This document shows positions 57,922 through 64,000 of a DNA stretch of 64,000 nucleotides, piece by piece. How positions within the stretch are numbered: position 1 is the stretch's first letter; every line of letters starts with the position of its first letter. The position numbers were made by a program, and so were the translations under genes. The notes under the pieces were generated by a model. It saw only the letters and a program-made list of their open reading frames with translations. It had not been told where the DNA came from and made no database searches. The stretch comes from Mycolicibacterium sphagni (GTDB lineage Bacteria > Actinomycetota > Actinomycetes > Mycobacteriales > Mycobacteriaceae): positions 167,878 through 231,877 of the forward strand of contig NZ_NOZR01000008.1 of the NCBI RefSeq assembly GCF_002250655.1, in the 5' to 3' direction.

Positions 57922-58842
57922 TCAGATCCATGGATCGGCGCGTTGCCACACCGTCGGCAGGTGCAAGCCGACCCCGTCGCGCTGCGCCAGCCTCGACAGC
58001 ACACGCATCGACACGTGGAGGTCGTCACCCGCATACGGCAGCGCAATCATCGGCTCGGTCAGCGGCCGGAAGAAGTCGTCCCAGTGGATGAGCACCACCG
58101 TGCGCGCACCGACCGCGGCCACCGTCTGCTCCCAGTAGTGCTCGATGTAGTCCTGTGGCTGCACGCCGAGCTGGCCGACTCCCAGGTAGGCGACGTCGGC
58201 CCGGCGGCCGTCGAGGGCGCCGGGCAGGAAGCCCGCACTACCCTGGATCAGCAACCGCCGGCCGCTCGGTGCGTGGTGGATCAGCGTGGACCAGGCCTCA
58301 CCGCAACGGAATGCCGAGGCTCTGGCGGGCGGCGCGACCGGCGCGGTGATCGGTCCGGGAAAACGGTCCGGGGGACAGTGGTGCGACTCGATCAGCGTCA
58401 ACGTGAACGGACCCAGTTCCAGATCTTGCCCCGAGGTGGTGACAACGATCTGGTCGGCCGAGAGCCCTTGTCCACGAGCAATATTGGCGGCTGACTCACC
58501 GCCGATCAGCCGGGCACCGGTGCGCGCGGCGACGATCCCGGAGTCCATGGCGTGGTCGAAATGGGTGTGTACTGGCAGCACCGCGGCCAGCCGGTTGATC
58601 TTGGCGCGGGTCAGGCAGTAGTCGATGCGGGAGTCCGACGGAGTCAGCCGGCGCAGCGCCACGTCCAGCAGTCCGGGCCGGGAGAAGAACCCGTCGGTCA
58701 GCAGGGCGGTCGCGCCGTCGTCGACCAGCAGTGTCGACACCCCAAGCCAGGTGACCGACAGGGCGGCATCCGGATCGGCGCCGGGCACGTCGAAAAGTTC
58801 GCGGTAGTTGGCGATATCAGGTCTGCCGAGTTTGAGTCGCAT
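57922..58842 (-). CDS. MBL-fold metallo-hydrolase (Rv3577-like)
   Basis: 306 residues. The zinc motif VHTHFDHAMDSG (HxHxDH) is followed by later histidines in LIESHHCPP and LIHWDDFF. WLGVSTLLVDDGATALLTDGFF is the N-terminal beta hairpin of the UlaG-like/lactonase group. Its ATG overlaps the pxpA stop by one base (TGATG), and arsB2 follows within eight bases, giving a three-gene unit. The substrate is not known. Confidence 0.88.
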   Translation of the reverse strand: MRLKLGRPDIANYRELFDVPGADPDAALSVTWLGVSTLLVDDGATALLTDGFFSRPGLLDVALRRLTPSDSRIDYCLTRAKINRLAAVLPVHTHFDHAMDSGIVAARTGARLIGGESAANIARGQGLSADQIVVTTSGQDLELGPFTLTLIESHHCPPDRFPGPITAPVAPPARASAFRCGEAWSTLIHHAPSGRRLLIQGSAGFLPGALDGRRADVAYLGVGQLGVQPQDYIEHYWEQTVAAVGARTVVLIHWDDFFRPLTEPMIALPYAGDDLHVSMRVLSRLAQRDGVGLHLPTVWQRADPWI

Positions 58843-59600
58843 CAGACGAACGCCGCCAGCGTCACACCTTCGCGCAGCAGGCGCTCCCTGACTGCGGTGG
58901 CTATCTGCACCGCACCCGGCGAATCACCGTGTACGCAAACCGATTCCAACTGAATGTCGATGGTCGTTCCGCCCACGGCCAATACCTGGCCGGTCTGCAC
59001 CATCAGGGCCACCCGTTCGGCGATCTGGTCGGGGTCGTGCAACACCGCTCCTTCTTCGCGACGGGACACCAATGTGCCGTCCGGATGGTAGGCCCGGTCG
59101 GCGAATGCCTCTGCGACGGTGCGCAATCCCAGCCGCTGTGCCTCTTCGAAGAACACCGAACCGGCCAGGTTCAGCACCGGCAGGCCGGGATCGACGGCGT
59201 GCACCGCCTCGGCGACCGCGCGTGCCTGCTCTCGGTGGCTGACGATCGTGTTGTACAGCGCACCATGGGGTTTGACGTAGCTGACGTCGGATCCGGCGAC
59301 TCGGGCCAGTGCCTGCAGTGCGCCGATCTGATAGATCACCTCGGCGGTCAGTTCGGCCGGTGCGACGTCGATGAAGCGGCGCCCGAACCCGGCGAGGTCG
59401 CGGTAGCTCACCTGGGCGCCGATGCGCACCCCCCGTTCGGCGGCGGCGCGACTGCTTCGCGTCAGCCCGATCGGGTCGCCGGCGTGGAAACCGCAGGCCA
59501 GGTTGGCGCTGGTGATGATGTCGAGCATGGCGGCGTCGTCGCCGAGTTCCCATACACCGAAGCCTTCGCCCAGATCCGCGTTCAAGTCCACCGAGGCCAC
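58842..59600 (-). CDS. pxpA: 5-oxoprolinase subunit A (LamB/YcsF family)
   Basis: 252 residues. SVDLNADLGEGFG, NLACGFHAGD, SYRDLAGFGRRF and VKPHGALYNTI are the family blocks with metal-like His/Asp residues. With PxpB and PxpC it opens 5-oxoproline using ATP. Neither partner is next to it in this window, so they must lie elsewhere or the protein has another role. GTG start at 59600. Confidence 0.92.
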   Translation of the reverse strand: MASVDLNADLGEGFGVWELGDDAAMLDIITSANLACGFHAGDPIGLTRSSRAAAERGVRIGAQVSYRDLAGFGRRFIDVAPAELTAEVIYQIGALQALARVAGSDVSYVKPHGALYNTIVSHREQARAVAEAVHAVDPGLPVLNLAGSVFFEEAQRLGLRTVAEAFADRAYHPDGTLVSRREEGAVLHDPDQIAERVALMVQTGQVLAVGGTTIDIQLESVCVHGDSPGAVQIATAVRERLLREGVTLAAFV

Positions 59601-59664
59601 GAGCCAAGCCTAAGCGAGTCGACGATGCCGGCGAGGGACGAGGCGGGGGAGGAGCGAGCGATGC

Positions 59665-60531
59665 CTAGGCTGCGGCAGGGTCCACATGGCGTCGGCTGAT
59701 CGCCCAGCACATCAGATAGATGACGAACGAGATTGTCGTGACGAAAACCGAGACCGGCACTCCGGGCGCCAGCGAGAACACGATGCCCAGTACCGCGGAC
59801 AGCTCGGCGAACACCACCGACGCCGCGATGACCGCCGCTGGTGAGCTGAACACCCTGGCGGCCGCGGCAGCAGGGGTGATGAGCAGCGACATGACCAGCA
59901 GCGCGCCGACGATCTGCACACCCTGTGCGGCCACCACACCGACCAGCGCCGCGAACACGATGCCCAGCACCCGCACCGGAACACCCCGTGCGGCAGCCAC
60001 TTCCGGGTCGGCGGTGGCGAACAGCAGCGGCCGATAGCTGACGGTCAGCACGCCCACCACCAAGACCGTCACGGCGATCAGCAGTGCCAGCCCGGAGTAG
60101 CCGACGCCGACGATCTGACCGGTCAGCAGGGCGAAGCTGGTGCCGGCACGGCCCGGATACAGGTGGATGAACAGCACCGCCAGGCCCAGCCCGAACGCGA
60201 GCACGACGCCGATCGCCGAGTCTCGTTCACGGGCCCGCTGACCGAGAATGCCGAACAGGATGGCGGCCAGCGCACTCCCGACCAGCGCACCCATACCGAC
60301 GTTGAAGCCGGCAAGCAGTGCGAACGCCGCGCCGGTCAGCGACAGCTCACTGGAACCGTGCACGGCGAACGACATCTGACGCATCACGATGAACGGCCCG
60401 ATCAGCCCGGCGACCAGGGCCAGTAGCGCTGCGGCGACCAGCGCCTGCTGCACGAAGCCGCGGCCCAACAGGTCTGCGGTGATGTGAAACGAGAACAGAT
60501 GATTTAACAGATCGGCGAATCGGTCATTCAT
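59665..60531 (-). CDS. znuB: metal ABC transporter permease (ZnuB-like)
   Basis: 288 residues, about eight membrane helices of the ABC-3 (ZnuB/MntB) family, with FIVMRQMSFAVHGSSELSL at the first cytoplasmic face and QIVGALLVMSLLITPAAAA near the end. ATG 60531 overlaps the ATPase gene by eight bases. It forms the pore for zinc or manganese with ZnuC and ZnuA upstream. Confidence 0.92.
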   Translation of the reverse strand: MNDRFADLLNHLFSFHITADLLGRGFVQQALVAAALLALVAGLIGPFIVMRQMSFAVHGSSELSLTGAAFALLAGFNVGMGALVGSALAAILFGILGQRARERDSAIGVVLAFGLGLAVLFIHLYPGRAGTSFALLTGQIVGVGYSGLALLIAVTVLVVGVLTVSYRPLLFATADPEVAAARGVPVRVLGIVFAALVGVVAAQGVQIVGALLVMSLLITPAAAAARVFSSPAAVIAASVVFAELSAVLGIVFSLAPGVPVSVFVTTISFVIYLMCWAISRRHVDPAAA

Positions 60532-61336
60532 GGGTGTGCCCATGGGTGTGGCCCGAGTGATCGAGGTGCTCGCCGACCACCACGTAGCGGTCGCCGACCT
60601 GCACCACCTGAATATCGGCCTGGTAGAGCTCGGACAGGGTTTCCGAGGTCATCACCTCGGCGACGGTGCCGATCCGGAATCGGCCGTTGACCAGGTAGAG
60701 CACCCGGTCGACGTAGGGCACCACCGGGTTGATCTCATGGGTCACGAACATCACCGCAGTGCCGGATTGACGGCGCCGGTCGATGAGCTGGGCGACCAGG
60801 CGGGCGCTGGCCGGATCGAGGTTCAGCAGTGGTTCGTCGCATAGCAGCAGCACCGGATCGCTCGCGAGTGCTTGGGCGATGCGCACTCGTTGCAGCTCGC
60901 CGCCCGACATCACCCCGACCGGGACCTTGGCCAGTTTGTTGGCCCGCACTTGAGCCAGCGCCTGCTCGACGACCTCGCTCCGGTGGTGCCGTTCTTTCCG
61001 GGTCATCGGCCCGATACCCCAGTGGTGGCCGTCGACGCCCAGGCGGACGAGGTCACGGCCCCGCAGGCTAAGCCCGCGGTCGACTGACCGATGCTGAGGT
61101 ACATAGCCGATCCGCTCGCTGCCCGCTTCGATCGGCTTGCCCTCGATGGTGGCGCTGCCCGCGCTCAGCGGCAGCTGGCCCAGCAGCACCTTGAACAGCG
61201 ATGTTTTGCCGGTGCCGTTGGGGCCCAGGATCGCGATGAATTCACCGGCTGCCACCTTCAGGTCGAGGTGGTCCCACAGAACCCGCTCTCCGAACGCCAG
61301 CCGGGCACCCGACAAACAGACGATCTCGGCACCCAC
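60524..61336 (-). CDS. znuC: metal ABC transporter ATP-binding protein (ZnuC-like)
   Basis: 270 residues. Walker A GPNGTGKT, signature MSGGELQR, Walker B LLLCDEPLL and switch His in FVTHE. The last residues, HSGHTHGHTHE, form a histidine-rich tail that may sense or buffer zinc. GTG at 61336, ten bases after the znuA stop; order znuA-znuC-znuB on the minus strand. Confidence 0.93.
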   Translation of the reverse strand: MGAEIVCLSGARLAFGERVLWDHLDLKVAAGEFIAILGPNGTGKTSLFKVLLGQLPLSAGSATIEGKPIEAGSERIGYVPQHRSVDRGLSLRGRDLVRLGVDGHHWGIGPMTRKERHHRSEVVEQALAQVRANKLAKVPVGVMSGGELQRVRIAQALASDPVLLLCDEPLLNLDPASARLVAQLIDRRRQSGTAVMFVTHEINPVVPYVDRVLYLVNGRFRIGTVAEVMTSETLSELYQADIQVVQVGDRYVVVGEHLDHSGHTHGHTHE

Positions 61337-61345
61337 GAGTGGTAA

Positions 61346-62263
61346 TTATCGGTTCTGCTGCAGCGCGGCGCTCAACCGGTCCGCGGTGTCGCGCTGCCAG
61401 CTCAGGTAGTCACTGCCCGCGGGCAGCGTCTCGGTGACCGGGACCACCGGGATTCCGGCGCTCTGGGCCGCGGCCTGGATCTGCTTGGTCACCTCGGTCA
61501 CGGTCTGCTCGTTGAATACCACCGCGGAAACCTGGCGGGACTTGATGACGTCGAGCATGGCGGCCACGTCGACCGGGGCCGGGTCGGTGTCCTGCTCGAC
61601 GGCGTTGGCGAAGCCTGCGGGTGTCTTGTCGGTCAGGCCGGCGGCGACGAGCAGGTAGTGGGCGACGGGCTCGGTGGCGACGACTGCCGCTCCCGAATGG
61701 GTGGCGCGGATGGCCTTCTCTGTCTGCGCGATCGCGTCGACATTGCGATCGAAGGTCTCGGCATTGGCCTTGTAATCGGCGGCGTGCTGCGGATCGTCCT
61801 GTGCCAGCTGATCCGCGATCTTGGCCGCCACCGCCTTAGCGGTGTCCAGGTCGTAGAAGACGTGTTCGTTGGCCGGCTGCGGCTCCCCGGGCGGGGCCTT
61901 GAGCAGTGAGAACGCGTCGACCGATGCCACCCCGGGGTGGCTGGACAGGATGTCGTCGACCCAATGGTCGTAGCCGCCGCCGTTGAAGACGACCAATGAC
62001 GCGTCGGTGATGGCCGCGGCGTTCGACGGGCTCGCCTCGAACGAGTGCGGGTCGGCTGAAGCACTGGTGATGATCGACGTCACCTTGGCGTGATCGCCGG
62101 CGACGGCCTGCGCGACGCTGCCCCAGACGTCGGTCGAGGCAACCACGGTCGGTGGCTGGCCCGCGGCGTTGCCGGAGGGCTTGTTCTCGCCGCATGCGGC
62201 GAGTCCTACCGTCAGTGCCAGCGCCGACACACCGATGACCGCCCGGATCGCAGCAGTGCGCAC
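61346..62263 (-). CDS. znuA: zinc ABC transporter substrate-binding lipoprotein (ZnuA-like)
   Basis: 305 residues. Signal peptide AIRAVIGVSALALTVG ends in lipobox LAAC. The cluster A-I binding fold contains SADPHSFEASPSNAAAI and HWVDDIL, with histidines in ANEHVFYDL and VATEPVAHYLL as likely ligands. GTG 62263 has AGAGGAG upstream. A Zur-like dyad lies 36 bp before the start, and the LacI gene is divergent. Confidence 0.92.
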   Translation of the reverse strand: MRTAAIRAVIGVSALALTVGLAACGENKPSGNAAGQPPTVVASTDVWGSVAQAVAGDHAKVTSIITSASADPHSFEASPSNAAAITDASLVVFNGGGYDHWVDDILSSHPGVASVDAFSLLKAPPGEPQPANEHVFYDLDTAKAVAAKIADQLAQDDPQHAADYKANAETFDRNVDAIAQTEKAIRATHSGAAVVATEPVAHYLLVAAGLTDKTPAGFANAVEQDTDPAPVDVAAMLDVIKSRQVSAVVFNEQTVTEVTKQIQAAAQSAGIPVVPVTETLPAGSDYLSWQRDTADRLSAALQQNR

Positions 62264-62298
62264 GATCGCTCCTCTCAACTCAGTAACCCTGATACAAA

Positions 62299-62313
62299 TG
62301 AAAACCGTTTCCA
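62299..62313. promoter_or_regulatory. Zur/FurB-like box upstream of znuA
   Basis: TGAAAAC-C-GTTTCCA is a near-perfect inverted repeat (one mismatch) inside an AT-rich patch. It has the TGAAAA...TTTCA character of mycobacterial Zur (FurB) sites. Position fits repression of the zinc importer when zinc is abundant. Confidence 0.55.
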
Positions 62314-62371
62314 ATAACTCTAAGTCATCAGTACCGGTAGAACGCAAGTCCATGCACTAGCCTCACGTTTC

Positions 62372-63472
62372 ATGTCCAGAAGTCCCGCGCCGCGGCGGCG
62401 GGCAACCCTGGCTTCGTTGGCCGCCGAGCTGAAGGTTTCGCGGACCACCATCTCCAACGCCTACAACCGCCCCGACCAGCTGTCGGCCGATTTGCGCGAG
62501 CGGGTGCTGGCCACGGCCAAACGGCTGGGGTACGCAGGTCCCGATCCTGTGGCCCGCTCGCTGCGAACCCGCCGGGCCGGAGCCGTCGGCCTGGTGATCA
62601 CCGAAGCGCTGACTTATGCGTTCAGCGATCCAGCCACGTTGAATTTCGTTGCCGGACTTGCCGAATCGTGCGAGGAAGCCGGCCAGGGCTTGCTACTGGT
62701 GGCGGTCGGGCCCGACCGCAGCCTGTCGGACGGGACGAATGCGGTGCTGGCCGCAGGCGTCGACGGCTTTGTTGTGTACGCCGCTTCCGATGAAGACCCC
62801 TATCTGCAGACCGTGCTGCAGCGTCACGTGTCCGTGGTCGTTGTCGATCAGCCCAAGGACGTGCCGGGCGCGTCAAGGGTCTGCATCGACGACCGCGCCG
62901 CGATGCGCGAGCTGGCCGACTACGTTATCGGCCTGGGTCACCACGAGATAGGCCTGCTGGCAATGCGTTTGGGCACTGAACCGCGCGTCGGCGAGCACAC
63001 CGCCGCCGTGGTGAACGCAGATCGCGTCCAAGGCTCGCACTTTCACGTCCAGACCGAACGGATCGCCGGTGTGCAGGACGCGATGACCGCGGCCGGGCTC
63101 GACCCCAACGCCCTCACCATTGTGGAAAGCTACGAGCACCTGCCGGCCTCCGGCGCGGCTGCCGCCGAACTGGCGCTGCAGACCAACTCGCGGATCACCG
63201 CATTGATGGCAACCACTGACGTTTTGGCCATATCGGCGATGGATTACCTACGTGCACATGGCATCTATGTTCCGGGCAGGATGACCGTCACCGGGTTCGA
63301 CGGCATTCCCGACGCGTTGAGCCGGGGGTTGACGACCGTGGCGCAGCCCAGTCTGGAGAAGGGCAAGCGAGCCGGCCGGTTATTGCACAGCCCGCCCCGG
63401 GACGGCCTGCCTGTCATCGACGTGCTGCCCACCGAATTGGTGCGAGGCCGGACGGCGGGCCCGCCCGGCTAG
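62372..63472 (+). CDS. LacI-family transcriptional regulator
   Basis: 366 residues. The helix-turn-helix with hinge (ATLASLAAELKVSRTTISNAYNRPDQLS) is followed by a periplasmic-binding-type effector domain (VGLVITEALTYAF, VTGFDGIPDA). It corresponds to the Rv3575c position (memory). It is divergent from znuA by about 108 bp; whether it shares control of the zinc genes is unclear, and a sugar or nucleoside ligand is more usual. Confidence 0.92.
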   Translation: MSRSPAPRRRATLASLAAELKVSRTTISNAYNRPDQLSADLRERVLATAKRLGYAGPDPVARSLRTRRAGAVGLVITEALTYAFSDPATLNFVAGLAESCEEAGQGLLLVAVGPDRSLSDGTNAVLAAGVDGFVVYAASDEDPYLQTVLQRHVSVVVVDQPKDVPGASRVCIDDRAAMRELADYVIGLGHHEIGLLAMRLGTEPRVGEHTAAVVNADRVQGSHFHVQTERIAGVQDAMTAAGLDPNALTIVESYEHLPASGAAAAELALQTNSRITALMATTDVLAISAMDYLRAHGIYVPGRMTVTGFDGIPDALSRGLTTVAQPSLEKGKRAGRLLHSPPRDGLPVIDVLPTELVRGRTAGPPG

Positions 63473-63494
63473 CGTTGTGTGGTCGGCGAGAGGG

Positions 63495-64000
63495 TCAGCC
63501 CGGGTTGCCGGTTGTGCCTTGAGCTCCCTGACTGCCTTGCGAACCGGTGCCGCCAGCCAGACCGTCATTGCTCGAGCCCGCGCCGGCGCCGCCTGTTCCT
63601 CCTGCACCGCCATCGCCCCCGGCGCCGCCCTGTCCGCCGCTGCCGCCGCTCCCGTTCCCCGAGGCGCCGGCGCCGCCGTTGCCTCCCGTGCCGCCCTGTC
63701 CGCCTGTGCCGCCTTGTCCGCCGGTGCCCCCATTGCCGCCTACGCCACCTGAGCCAGGATTGTCCGGGGTCCCGTCGACCGTGCCGCCAGCCCCGCCGTT
63801 ACCACCGGTGCCGCCGGTAGCGCCTTGACCACCGGTGCCCCCGGTTCCACCGCCGCCCCCGTTGCCGCCGTATCCCCACAGCGAGCCTCCCGCACCGCCG
63901 GCACCGCCAGCGCCGCCGGTCGAACGGAGACAATCTTGAGATCGGAAACGGTCTGACGCCAGATTCGACGCTCGCACCGAACGGCTCGAACGGCGGATGG
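63495..64000 (-). CDS. PGRS-like glycine-rich protein, C-terminal part (partial)
   Basis: The minus strand reads to a stop at 63495 through about 130 residues of GGx/GGxGGx repeats (GGAGGAGGAGG, GGTGGQGGTGGQGG, GGNGGAGG) that resemble the PGRS domain of PE_PGRS proteins. No PE domain is visible; the frame is still open to the right edge, with Arg/Ser-rich sequence there, so the N terminus is outside. A later Ser/Gln-rich tail ends QGTTGNPG. A parallel GC-skewed frame on the plus strand reads only Pro/Ala and is a shadow. Confidence 0.7.
   Translation of the reverse strand, partial: IRRSSRSVRASNLASDRFRSQDCLRSTGGAGGAGGAGGSLWGYGGNGGGGGTGGTGGQGATGGTGGNGGAGGTVDGTPDNPGSGGVGGNGGTGGQGGTGGQGGTGGNGGAGASGNGSGGSGGQGGAGGDGGAGGTGGAGAGSSNDGLAGGTGSQGSQGAQGTTGNPG

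Noticed and set aside
63547..63828. Proline-rich plus-strand frame over the glycine-rich gene
   Set aside because: PPxPP strings are the complement of GGx repeats; no start signal.

Overview
The window is chromosomal DNA from a high-GC mycobacterium, most likely an environmental rapid grower. The evidence is the set of actinobacterial and mycobacterial genes (lsr2, carD, clpC1, mhuD, lpqE/lpqF/lpqG, disA-radA) and a gene order that, recalled from memory and read in inverted orientation, follows M. tuberculosis Rv3627c to Rv3575c from about 15.3 kb to 63.5 kb. No rRNA, tRNA, CRISPR array or intact insertion sequence was found.

Region 1 (1-6.3 kb) is accessory. It holds the tail of an FAD monooxygenase, an AraC regulator, two paralogous alpha/beta hydrolases, an NTF2-like protein, decayed SDR and AraC fragments, and a benzoylformate-decarboxylase-like ThDP enzyme. 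Three promoters here share a 21-bp-spaced CGTGCAC direct repeat with a -10 hexamer at an identical distance, which points to one regulon, probably for an aromatic or keto-acid substrate.

Region 2 (6.4-14.6 kb) is a ureide (purine breakdown) cluster: GntR regulator, NCS1 permease, racemase, allantoinase PuuE, allantoicase and, after an interposed TetR/dehalogenase-like pair and an esterase, OHCU decarboxylase.

Region 3 (14.6-24.6 kb) holds ppa, dacB, a zinc metalloprotease-fold protein, tilS, hpt and lpqG. Next comes a non-tuberculous segment with an MBL hydrolase, a TetR and a stand-alone ClpC N-domain protein, and then an LLM oxidoreductase and ephA. The PE/PPE/esx genes and espACD that lie here in M. 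tuberculosis are absent.

Region 4 (24.7-40.6 kb) is the housekeeping block ftsH-folE-folP-folB-folK, two or three membrane proteins, DUF2520-panC-panD-coaX, an opposed PLP enzyme, lysS, lsr2 and clpC1. Many of these genes overlap by 1-8 nt, and clpC1 ends at a strong terminator.

Region 5 (40.7-52.4 kb) contains a YbjQ protein, a cobalamin riboswitch with cbtB-cbtA, a deleted histidine phosphatase, a DUF2218 gene behind an AT-rich palindrome, lpqF-mhuD, a hydrolase, a GlxA-type regulator, mutY/canB, an anchored secreted protein, and the disA-radA-lpqE strand.

Region 6 (52.6-64 kb) contains carD-ispD-ispF-cysS-rlmB, then arsB2, MBL and pxpA on the other strand, a ZnuABC-type metal importer with a Zur-like box, a LacI regulator, and a PGRS-like glycine-rich protein running off the right edge.

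Recurrent fine structure includes translational coupling by ATGA/GTGA/TGATG, four convergent gene ends sharing a single CTAG for both stop codons, and many leaderless starts with a -10 exactly 6-8 nt before the start codon.
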